From NCBI RefSeq assembly GCF_041261205.1, contig NZ_JBGCCH010000018.1, positions 124,001 through 188,000 of the forward strand: 64,000 nt of DNA, given 5' to 3'. How positions within the stretch are numbered: the stretch's first letter is position 1; every line of letters begins with the position of its first letter. The notes beneath the pieces are model-generated. The model ran no database searches. It was not told where the DNA came from and saw only the letters and a list, made by a program, of their open reading frames with translations. This document shows positions 58,285-64,000 of the stretch, in pieces. This DNA is from Catenulispora sp. MAP5-51. GTDB lineage: Bacteria > Actinomycetota > Actinomycetes > Streptomycetales > Catenulisporaceae. The translations under genes were made by a program, and so were the position numbers.

Positions 58285-58886
58285 CAGCGGGCCTCCCCTG
58301 GTGTCCGATCCACACGACCGAGCGTAGAAGCCTTGATCATCGGCGAGCAAGGCGGGCACGGCGCGCCGGGCGAGGGGCGCCGGACGCGCCGAGGGTTGTC
58401 GGGGACGGCCAGGACATCCAGCGAGTAGCCGAGTTTCTGCGCCCAGATCACGTGCGCGATCGGCCGCGGCGGCACCCGGACCAGTTCCCAGCGCTGGATC
58501 GAGTCCCGGCTGACGCCCACCAGGGCGCCGAGTTCCCCCTGGGCCATCCCCAAGGCCAGGCGGCGATTGCGCAGCGGCACCGCCAACCGCCGCCGCTCGA
58601 AGATCTCGAAGGTCTCCCCGGGCCGCTGGCGCACCGGGCCTATGCGCAGTTCGCCGTCCCGGCCGATGATCACCAGCCGCCGGCCGAGCTCGTGCGACCA
58701 CTGGATCAGGTGCCCCAGCGTCGGTTCTATCGCCCCGGTCTCCCATTCGGAGATGGCACGGCCCCGAACCGGCATACCGACGGCGAGCGCGTTCTGAGAG
58801 AGCCCGGCGTCCAGGCGGGCGGACCGCAGGCCGCCGACGATCCGCGCGAAGGCGCGCTCCGCCGTGTAGTCAACGTGCAGCGCCAT
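58284..58886 (-). CDS. Regulator with two XRE helix-turn-helix domains
   Basis: The 200-residue product contains two HTH_XRE units in tandem. The first is about 12-70 (LRSARLDAGLSQNALAVGMP and ISEWETGAIEPTLGHL), the second about 95-160 (LRNRRLALGMAQGELGALVG and IQRWELVRVPPRPIAH). Most XRE proteins have one HTH and dimerise; two in one chain suggest binding to a long or asymmetric operator as a monomer or dimer. ATG 58886 overlaps the HATPase stop (TGATG), and its own stop overlaps the S51 peptidase start. The C-terminal end is Arg/Pro-rich with two cysteines. Confidence 0.82.
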   Translation of the reverse strand: MALHVDYTAERAFARIVGGLRSARLDAGLSQNALAVGMPVRGRAISEWETGAIEPTLGHLIQWSHELGRRLVIIGRDGELRIGPVRQRPGETFEIFERRRLAVPLRNRRLALGMAQGELGALVGVSRDSIQRWELVRVPPRPIAHVIWAQKLGYSLDVLAVPDNPRRVRRPSPGAPCPPCSPMIKASTLGRVDRTPGEAR

Positions 58887-59368
58887 CAACACGCCCACTC
58901 GTCCGTCGTCATGCCGACCTTTCTTTTCGCACTTGCTTGACGGGGGAGCCCGACGGACGGTCCGTCGGTGCCGGATATCGCCGTGACCTCCTCGAACGTG
59001 ATCTCGGCCCACACCGAGCGGGCATGCTCGTCGCCCTCGACACCCCACCGGGCCGACAGCATGGCGACGATGGTCAGGCCCCGCCCGGCCTCGTCGTGGT
59101 CGTCGGCGGCGCAGACCGAGGGCGTGGTGGGCCCGCCCTGGTCGTCGACCCACACCCGGCACCGGTTGCCGTACCGGGCCAGCCGCAGGACGAACTCCCC
59201 TCCGGGCGCGCCGCTGGCCGTGTGCTTGATGGCGTTGCCGGCCAACTCGTCGGCGACCAGCGCCGCGATGTGCGCCGCGTCGGACCCGCCGAGCACGGCG
59301 TAGACAAAGCGGCGCGCCTCCAGGAGGCACTCGGGCCGACCGGCGAACTCCCTGGACCAGACCTCCAT
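58886..59368 (-). CDS. Single-domain HATPase (anti-sigma/RsbW-like)
   Basis: The 160-residue GHKL ATPase has N-box ALVADELAGNAIKHTASGAP, the loop VWVDDQGG and the G2 segment EAGRGLTIVAMLSARWGV. It is clearly related to the protein encoded at 53088-53840 (shared HTASGAPGG), but lacks the long extension. It is coupled at both sides: three bases after the small gene 59372-59731, and overlapping the double-HTH gene. The context suggests a switch protein that acts on the adjacent regulator. Confidence 0.88.
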   Translation of the reverse strand: MEVWSREFAGRPECLLEARRFVYAVLGGSDAAHIAALVADELAGNAIKHTASGAPGGEFVLRLARYGNRCRVWVDDQGGPTTPSVCAADDHDEAGRGLTIVAMLSARWGVEGDEHARSVWAEITFEEVTAISGTDGPSVGLPRQASAKRKVGMTTDEWAC

Positions 59369-59371
59369 GGC

Positions 59372-59731
59372 TCACCCACCGCCCTTGGGCGGCTGGCTGT
59401 TCCACCGGCACCGGATCAGCGTCTCGGTGTGCTCGGAGACCTGGAGCGCGGCCTGGCGCGGATTGCTCCCGGTCTCGTGCATGATCAGGCAGGCCAACGC
59501 GGTCTGCAGGCCCCGGTGATACCCGTGCCACTCGCTCAGGTCGCGGCGCGCCTCCCGGCCGGCCGGGAAGTACTCGCCGGCGTCGAAGGTCAGCGTCGCC
59601 GCCAGCCCCAGCAAGGCCAGATAGCTGGTGGTGAAACCGGCGGACAGCAACCGGCGCTGGAACCCCGCCTCGGCCTCGGTCACCGCGATGTCGAACATCG
59701 CCGGAACCTGGCCGATCTCGAATCGAGGCAC
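59372..59731 (-). CDS. Small helical protein of unknown function, first gene of the HATPase operon
   Basis: I do not recognise the family. The 119-residue product is mainly alpha-helical (AMFDIAVTEAEAGFQRRLLS, TSYLALLGLAATLTF, RGLQTALACLIMHETG) with no signal or membrane helix of full length. GTG start at 59731; the stop is three bases before the HATPase start. A similar small gene often precedes regulatory HATPases in streptomycetes, but I cannot name it. The 222 bases upstream to the GntR gene hold the promoters of both. Confidence 0.7.
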   Translation of the reverse strand: MPRFEIGQVPAMFDIAVTEAEAGFQRRLLSAGFTTSYLALLGLAATLTFDAGEYFPAGREARRDLSEWHGYHRGLQTALACLIMHETGSNPRQAALQVSEHTETLIRCRWNSQPPKGGG

Positions 59732-59953
59732 CTTCAGTCTCCTTTCGGCGGAACGTGCCCTGCGATCTCGTAACGCGCCGTCAGCTTCTGATCGCGGAGG
59801 CGCACCTCAGGTTACTGACTTCCCAGTATTGCTACAAGGATTTCCGGCTATTTGCCACCTCCCACCCACGAACGCCGCATACCGGCCTCGTGCTGCTACT
59901 GTGTCGCTGAGGTCGCACGGAAGGGATTCGATGGAAGTAGGGGCCTGCGACAC

Positions 59954-60688
59954 ATGAAGCGCATCGACGACCGTCCGAGGCACGCACAGATCGCCGCGGA
60001 CCTGCGCGCGAAGATCCTCTCCGGCGACATCACCGGCACGCTCCCGACGTTCAAGCTGCTGAAGGACCTGTACAACACCTCCACCAACACCGCCCAGCGG
60101 GCCGTGGCGCTGCTCAAGGCGGAGGGCTTCGTCGAGGGCCAGCAGGGCAAAGCCCTGATCATCCGCTCCGACCGCATCCGCATCACCGACGCGGCCTCCC
60201 AGCTCCAGCCGCCGGCGGACACCATCACCTACCAAGTCCTGCACGTCGGCCAGGAACGCCCGCCGACAGACGCGGCGGCGAAGCTGGGCCTGGCCGAGAA
60301 CCAGACCGCGCTGCTGCGCAAACGCCTGATGCTCCGCGACGACGACCCGGTCGAGATCGAGTGGTCGTACTACCCCGAATCAGTGGTCACCGGCACCGCC
60401 CTGGACAAGCCGCCGCACCAGATCCAGCGCGACCTGGCCACGGCGCCCACCGCCCTGGCCGCCCTGGGCTGGCAGCAGCACGGCCTCATCGACGAGATCC
60501 AGGTCCGCGAACCCACGACCGAGGAACTGCAGACCCTCGAACTGCCGGACGAGATCCCGGTCATGCGCACCCTGCGCACCATCACCGACGCCGAGGGAAC
60601 GGTCCTCGAGGTGACAGTGATGATCACCAGCGGGCATCTGTACGGCGTCCGCTACCACCAGACGCTCACCCCGCAGGAACCGGCGTAG
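59954..60688 (+). CDS. GntR-family regulator with UTRA domain
   Basis: The 244-residue regulator has a GntR winged helix (about 8-70: RPRHAQIAADLRAKILSGD, TNTAQRAVALLKAEGFVEG) and a UTRA ligand domain (95-240) with ERPPTDAAAKLGLAENQTAL, IEWSYYPESVV and VLEVTVMITSGHLYGVRYHQ. Ligands of HutC/UTRA proteins are sugars, amino acids or antibiotics. The ATG at 59954 fits the family start. A closely related gene lies at 61878-62582, and a HTH-less relative at 61343-61876, so the locus has undergone duplication. Confidence 0.92.
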   Translation: MKRIDDRPRHAQIAADLRAKILSGDITGTLPTFKLLKDLYNTSTNTAQRAVALLKAEGFVEGQQGKALIIRSDRIRITDAASQLQPPADTITYQVLHVGQERPPTDAAAKLGLAENQTALLRKRLMLRDDDPVEIEWSYYPESVVTGTALDKPPHQIQRDLATAPTALAALGWQQHGLIDEIQVREPTTEELQTLELPDEIPVMRTLRTITDAEGTVLEVTVMITSGHLYGVRYHQTLTPQEPA

Positions 60689-60890
60689 TCACGAACCGGC
60701 ATAGTTCGGCGTACCTTGCGGGCTCGGCCGGCAAAGTACTACGAATCCAGTAGCCCTCGCCGCCCACGATGCCCCGACTCGGGCCGACGTCGCAGGCAAT
60801 GCCGGGTGTATGGGCCGAAATAACCAGATATTCATCATGTCGAGTGAACCGCCTCGCCGGGCCCACATAAACCCGACGGGGCGGCGTCAT
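60666..60890 (-). CDS. Possible small protein, 74 residues, unknown
   Basis: The frame starts at ATG 60890 and reads TPPRRVYVGPARRFTRHDEY followed by LVISAHTPGIACDVGPSRGI and GEGYWIRSTLPAEP. The composition is balanced and protein-like, unlike the usual antisense shadows here, and it covers a gap between two plus-strand genes. It overlaps the GntR 3' end by 23 bases. There is no recognisable domain and no clear ribosome binding site, so it may be spurious. Confidence 0.4.
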   Translation of the reverse strand: MTPPRRVYVGPARRFTRHDEYLVISAHTPGIACDVGPSRGIVGGEGYWIRSTLPAEPARYAELCRFVTTPVPAG

Positions 60891-60904
60891 GACTAGCTGC
60901 GTAT

Positions 60905-61216
60905 CTGGCCGCCACCCTGTCGGCGGCCGGCACCGCTGCCGCCGCCACCGGCGGAGACCACCTGAACCGCGGCGACACGATGTACGCGGGCGACAACATC
61001 CACAACCCGGCCGGCGCGAAGCTCACCTTCCAGAGCGACGGCAACCTCGTCGAGTACCGCGCCGACGGCCACGTCTGCTGGGCCTCCAACACCAACGGCA
61101 AGGGCGGCGTCCGCGTGACGTACCAGAACGACGGCAACTTCGTGATGTACGCCAGCACCGACGACTCCCGTCCGGTCTGGGTGGGCTACTACCAGCTGAC
61201 CGGCGCATGTGAGTAG
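60905..61216 (+). CDS. Bulb-type (D-mannose-binding) lectin domain protein, start unclear
   Basis: The intact part (from 60980) is a B-lectin domain with two sugar-binding motifs QxDxNxVxY: QSDGNLVEY and QNDGNFVMY. Two cysteines probably form a disulfide. The frame upstream encodes a typical signal-peptide core (LAATLSAAGTAAAA) but has a TGA at 60890 and no ATG, GTG or TTG in between; only CTG at 60905 or 60917 or the internal ATG at 60980 could start it. A secreted lectin whose 5' end is damaged, or that uses CTG, is the best reading. Confidence 0.6.
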   Translation: MAATLSAAGTAAAATGGDHLNRGDTMYAGDNIHNPAGAKLTFQSDGNLVEYRADGHVCWASNTNGKGGVRVTYQNDGNFVMYASTDDSRPVWVGYYQLTGACE

Positions 61217-61261
61217 CGCCGAAGCCCGCTAAGAACCAGCGCGGCAAGCCAAAGCAAGCAC

Positions 61262-61288
61262 AGCCTCGGATCACGACGGTCCGGGGCT
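61262..61288 (+). terminator. Hairpin after the lectin gene
   Basis: AGCCTCGGA (61262-61270) pairs with TCCGGGGCT (61280-61288), eight of nine bases plus one G-T, around a nine-base loop. It shares the AGCCTCGGAT sequence with the palindrome at 63167-63196. Confidence 0.6.
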
Positions 61289-61342
61289 GTACTGCTGCTG
61301 CTAGCGTGAGGCGTGCGCTGAGGCGTCCAGGGAAGGAAAACG

Positions 61343-61876
61343 ATGGCGCCAGGCATCGACGACACCGCGTCCTATCTCATGCCGGGCAGCGGGGACACCT
61401 GGGCACAGGCCGTAGCAGCCGCCGGCGGACGCGGCACGCAGAGACTCCGATCGGCAGGCCCCGTCAACCCGCCGGATTGGGTTGCGGAATCGCTCGACAC
61501 ACCGCCGGCGAAGAGCGTCATCGCGAGGCGCCGCACCATGTACCTCAACGATCGGCCTGTCGAGCTGACGGACTCGTACTACCCGCTCGCAGTCGCCGCG
61601 GACACCGCACTCGAACGCCCGGGCCGCATCCCCGGCGGCGCGATCACCCTGCTCGCAGAGCTCGGTTACACGGCCCATCACGCGGACGAAGCGGTCGACC
61701 TCGATGCCCGACCGACCGCGGATGAGGCCACGCTCCTGAGCATCGCCCGAGACGCACACGTGGTCCGCATCCGCAGAGTCGTGAGGACAGCGGCCGGCGC
61801 ACCCTTCGAAGCAATGGAGATCGTCATGATCCCCGCAGGCCGCGTCCTCCACCACCGAGCCCTGGTCGAGACCTGA
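61343..61876 (+). CDS. UTRA-domain protein without DNA-binding domain
   Basis: The 177-residue protein aligns by eye with the ligand domain of the two neighbouring GntR proteins (AGPVNPPDWVAESLDTPPAK, ELTDSYYPLAVAADTALERP, IRRVVRTAAGAPFEAMEIVM). It lacks the whole winged helix; its first 40 residues show no HTH. It may be a truncated paralogue or a free ligand-binding partner of the adjacent GntR. ATG 61343 with GGAAGGAAAACG upstream argues that it is expressed. One base separates its stop from the next ATG. Confidence 0.8.
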   Translation: MAPGIDDTASYLMPGSGDTWAQAVAAAGGRGTQRLRSAGPVNPPDWVAESLDTPPAKSVIARRRTMYLNDRPVELTDSYYPLAVAADTALERPGRIPGGAITLLAELGYTAHHADEAVDLDARPTADEATLLSIARDAHVVRIRRVVRTAAGAPFEAMEIVMIPAGRVLHHRALVET

Positions 61877-61877
61877 T

Positions 61878-62582
61878 ATGCAGCGCACCGACGGCCGCCC
61901 CCGACACGCCCAGATCGCCGCGGACCTGCGCGCGAAGATCCTCTCGGGAGACCTCACCGAGAAGCTGCCGCCCTTCAAACGCCTCGTGGCGATGTACGAC
62001 ACGGCATGGAACACGGCGCAGCGCGCAGTAGCCCTTCTCAAAGCCGAAGGCTTCGTAGTAGGCCACCAAGGCAAGGCCCTGCTCATCCGAGCCAAACGCA
62101 TCGAGATCATCGACGCGGCCCCATACCTCGAACCGGCAGCCACCCGCGTCACCTACAAGATGCTCCACGTAGGCCGCGAACGCCCACCCGCGGACGCCGC
62201 CCGCAAACTGGGCCTGACCGACGACGAAACCGCGGTCCTGCGCAAACGCCTGACCCTGCGCGACGGCGACCCCCTCGAGCTGTCGTGGTCCTACTACCCC
62301 ACCGCCATAGCGGCCGGCACGCCTCTGGAAAGCCCGGCACGAATCCGCGGCGGTGCCCCGGCAATCCTCGCCAGCCTGGGCTTCCACCAGCACGAGTTCG
62401 TCGACGAGATCCACGTCCGCCAGCCCACGACCGCGGAACTCGAAACACTGGAACTCCCGCCCGGAGTCCCGGTCATGCGCACACTGCGCACGATCACCGA
62501 CCGGGAGGGCACCGTGGTCGAGGTCACCGTCATAGTGAAAGGCGGGCACCTGTACGGGATGCGCTACCGGCGGACTCTGTGA
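61878..62582 (+). CDS. GntR-family regulator with UTRA domain, second copy
   Basis: The 234-residue paralogue of the protein at 59954 is nearly identical in the winged helix (RPRHAQIAADLRAKILSGDL) and close in the UTRA domain (ERPPADAARKLGLTDDETAV, LSWSYYPTAIAAGTPL, RTLRTITDREGTVVEVTVIV). ATG 61878 follows the UTRA-only gene by one base, so both are co-translated. The nearly conserved recognition helix implies that both GntR proteins bind similar operators, while their ligands may differ. Confidence 0.92.
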   Translation: MQRTDGRPRHAQIAADLRAKILSGDLTEKLPPFKRLVAMYDTAWNTAQRAVALLKAEGFVVGHQGKALLIRAKRIEIIDAAPYLEPAATRVTYKMLHVGRERPPADAARKLGLTDDETAVLRKRLTLRDGDPLELSWSYYPTAIAAGTPLESPARIRGGAPAILASLGFHQHEFVDEIHVRQPTTAELETLELPPGVPVMRTLRTITDREGTVVEVTVIVKGGHLYGMRYRRTL

Positions 62583-62683
62583 CTCACGCCGACTAATCCG
62601 CCCGACACCACGCGATGAAGATCATTTTTGGCCACCGATCAACTACGGTGCGCGTGTAAAGCCCATCTGACAAGGGGAAGAGC

Positions 62684-63136
62684 ATGCAACGCACTGTCAA
62701 AGCCACCATCGGCGCGCTCGCAGCCACCGCGATGATCGCACTGACCTCCACACCGGCGAACGCCACCGCCACCGCACACGCCAAGGCCAACGACGCGGCC
62801 TACTTCGTCATGACCGACGTCACCCACGAGCAGTTCGTGGTGAGGCTGGACAACCCCGCGGACATCGAACACGCACGAGAACTGCTGTCAGGCGAGACCA
62901 CCGACCGGCCGCACGTCATCGGGCGCATCAAGCCCGACACGGCTCCGTACAACCCTCGCTGGAGCTACCACCTCAAGCCGGAGACCATCGGATTCTTCGA
63001 TGCCGCCACCGAGGTCTGCGACGCCACGATCCCCTACGTCGAGGAGCACCTCGACGAGGCCGGCGGCGCCTTCCTCCCCGGGTACGTCTGGTGCGACTGG
63101 TCTTCACGCCTGGTCCGGGAAATCCCGGCGCGATAG
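62684..63136 (+). CDS. Secreted BP74-like protein
   Basis: The 150-residue product has a signal peptide (VKATIGALAATAMIALTSTP, cleavage near ANA-T) and a compact mature domain with YFVMTDVTHEQFVVRLDNPA, HVIGRIKPDTAPYNPRWSYH, ATEVCDATIPYVEEHL and FLPGYVWCDWSSRLV. I recall such motifs in actinobacterial proteins annotated as BP74-related (calmodulin-binding protein-like); a protease-inhibitor role has been suggested for similar secreted proteins. Two cysteines may pair. AAGGGGAAG upstream supports the ATG. The gene stands alone and ends before a 30-bp palindrome. Confidence 0.75.
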   Translation: MQRTVKATIGALAATAMIALTSTPANATATAHAKANDAAYFVMTDVTHEQFVVRLDNPADIEHARELLSGETTDRPHVIGRIKPDTAPYNPRWSYHLKPETIGFFDAATEVCDATIPYVEEHLDEAGGAFLPGYVWCDWSSRLVREIPAR

Positions 63137-63166
63137 TCGAGGGCCGACTGAGGGCCGAAAACCCGA

Positions 63167-63196
63167 CAGCCTCGGATCTGTACAGATCCGAGGCTG
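63167..63196 (+). terminator. 30-bp perfect palindrome after the BP74-like gene
   Basis: The two 14-base arms (63167-63180 and 63183-63196) are exact complements around TA, so all 30 bases are self-complementary. It lies 31 bases after the stop. It can form a terminator hairpin; its arm sequence CAGCCTCGGATC recurs at the lectin-gene hairpin (61261-61272). Confidence 0.75.
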
Positions 63197-63223
63197 CTCA
63201 GGTGTGAACACATACTTCGAACC

Positions 63224-63579
63224 ATGAGAAGGCAACGCAACGACAATGACGACGGCGGGATCGTCGAAACGGTCGACGACGTCGGCCCTTCCGTTAGAGG
63301 GTCCATCTGGAGCGGCTGGACACACTCGATGAGCACGGCCGAGCGATCCTCACCGAGGATGCAAGAGCCCGAGGGATGACACTGCTCGAGCTGGTCAGCT
63401 GGGTGTGCACCATGCCCACGTCGGAATCCAGGGTAGCCGCTGATCTCTCGCACACCCTGGCCACGCTCCGGAACCTGGTCTCCGCGCTGCTCGGGATGGC
63501 TGAGGTAACGAAAGTCACCCACCCTCCAACGCATAGCAGTCGACCGGATCGGGATCCTGCCCGTCTGGCCGCATCCTGA
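63224..63579 (+). pseudogene. Broken small ORF of unknown family
   Basis: ATG 63224 opens a frame that reads MRRQRNDNDDGG and continues to about SVRG. The protein-like reading then moves to another frame from 63298 (VHLERLDTLDEHGRAILTED, then ARARGMTLLELVSWVCTMPT) and ends at 63579. The second part resembles a helical DNA-binding or antitoxin-type protein, but has no start codon before the ATG at 63376, where a 67-residue ORF begins. A single frameshift near 63295 would join them, so I call it a probable pseudogene. Confidence 0.4.
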
Positions 63580-63632
63580 GCTTGATCAAAGGGCTTATTT
63601 CACCCTGCTCCGAACACAGGCACTATAAGCGG

Positions 63633-63983
63633 GTGAATCCATATGGCGAGAACCCGGGTAAGCCGAAACGCACCTGGACACCCTTAGTATTGGCCACACA
63701 AATACTGGCCTGGGTCGTCAACGGCGGCCTGGGCCTTCTCTGGTTGTTCGCGCTCGCGGCCACCGACTGCAGCGAGACGTCCGGCCGGCCATACGTCTGT
63801 GACGCACACGTTGGCACTCGCATCGGCGCGGGCGGCGGCGTCATGGCTGGTTCGCTGGCACTCGCCGTCCTGGCCATCCGTCTGCCAGTCCGACCGCAGC
63901 CATGGCGGGCGCTGGCGCTGGTTGCATCCCTTGTGCTCAGTGTCATCGCGCTGCTGATCTTCTGGCTGCATTCCCTGCCGTGA
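63633..63983 (+). CDS. Three-helix membrane protein of unknown function
   Basis: No family recognised. From the GTG at 63633 the 116-residue product has a basic N-terminus (NPYGENPGKPKRTWTP), a helix (LATQILAWVVNGGLGLLWLF), a loop with two cysteines, a second helix (GGVMAGSLALAVLAIRL) and a third (ALALVASLVLSVIALLIFWL). A TTG at 63582 would add 17 residues. It is the last gene in the window; 17 bases follow its stop. Such small polytopic proteins are common next to secreted-protein genes in actinomycetes, without known role. Confidence 0.7.
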   Translation: MNPYGENPGKPKRTWTPLVLATQILAWVVNGGLGLLWLFALAATDCSETSGRPYVCDAHVGTRIGAGGGVMAGSLALAVLAIRLPVRPQPWRALALVASLVLSVIALLIFWLHSLP

Positions 63984-64000
63984 CGTCTGCCCGGTGGCCG

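Noticed and set aside
1-64000. CRISPR array, insertion sequences, phage genes or rRNA
   Set aside because: No spaced direct repeats, transposase, integrase, phage structural or rRNA sequence was seen; only short tandem repeats occur.

Overview
The window is high-GC DNA from an actinomycete, most like the filamentous orders Streptomycetales or Catenulisporales. This is an inference from gene content and order. The central part carries conserved actinobacterial blocks usually found some tens of kilobases from oriC: ssd-tad pilus genes with the 6C small RNA, ppiA, a rhomboid protease, crgA, a DUF881 protein, a class E sortase, pabA/trpG, and the operon fhaA-fhaB-pstP-rodA-pbpA-pknB next to tRNA-Leu(CAG). 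dnaA and oriC are not in the window. I could not run homology searches, so family calls rest on motifs, length and context.

Region by region. 0-7.1 kb: a truncated TetR gene, a LytS/LytTR two-component pair beside acetyl-CoA synthetase, an NhaA antiporter and a TipA-like MerR regulator with a 19-bp-spacer promoter. 7.1-12.9 kb: a HAD phosphatase, then a translationally coupled operon (thiolase-like Ltp2, MaoC, two acyl-CoA dehydrogenases, DUF35, MaoC-N). It matches the mycobacterial igr operon for removing the last three side-chain carbons of cholesterol, but ChsH2 is split into two genes. A perfect KstR-type palindrome lies at its promoter end. 12.9-16.5 kb: mobA-like, moeA and a K+ channel with a cytoplasmic RCK domain. 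16.6-24.3 kb: a HAD-IB phosphatase, the 6C sRNA, ssd, tadA, tadB, tadC, a pilin, tadE and a TadE-like gene that overlaps a membrane protein gene on the other strand.

25-39.9 kb: ppiA, rhomboid (with a DnaA-box cluster in its 3' end), crgA, DUF881 protein, sortase, a 52-residue membrane protein and pabA on the plus strand. The Ser/Thr kinase-phosphatase, SEDS and PBP operon for cell elongation and division control is on the minus strand, and tRNA-Leu follows on the plus strand.

40-50.9 kb: accessory and regulatory genes. They include a methyltransferase, a SigE-like ECF sigma factor coupled to a membrane-anchored CPPC thioredoxin protein, a DUF4260/TetR pair with two perfectly placed operators, a Gfo/Idh oxidoreductase, a LysE exporter, a GNAT enzyme, a PtpB-like phosphatase, an HxlR/QorB pair, and a DHA2 drug exporter facing a TetR gene across a seven-unit 13-bp repeat array.

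50.9-64 kb: a signalling-rich accessory zone. It holds two XRE-DUF5753 regulators, two single-domain HATPases, a double-HTH regulator coupled to an S51 peptidase, a PDZ-less HtrA protease, an APH-like kinase, three related GntR/UTRA genes (one without its DNA-binding domain), a bulb-type lectin with no clear start, a secreted BP74-like protein and decaying small ORFs. The strongest candidates for something new are the 13-bp array, the HATPase/double-HTH/S51 operon, the split-ChsH2 igr operon and the ECF-thioredoxin pair.
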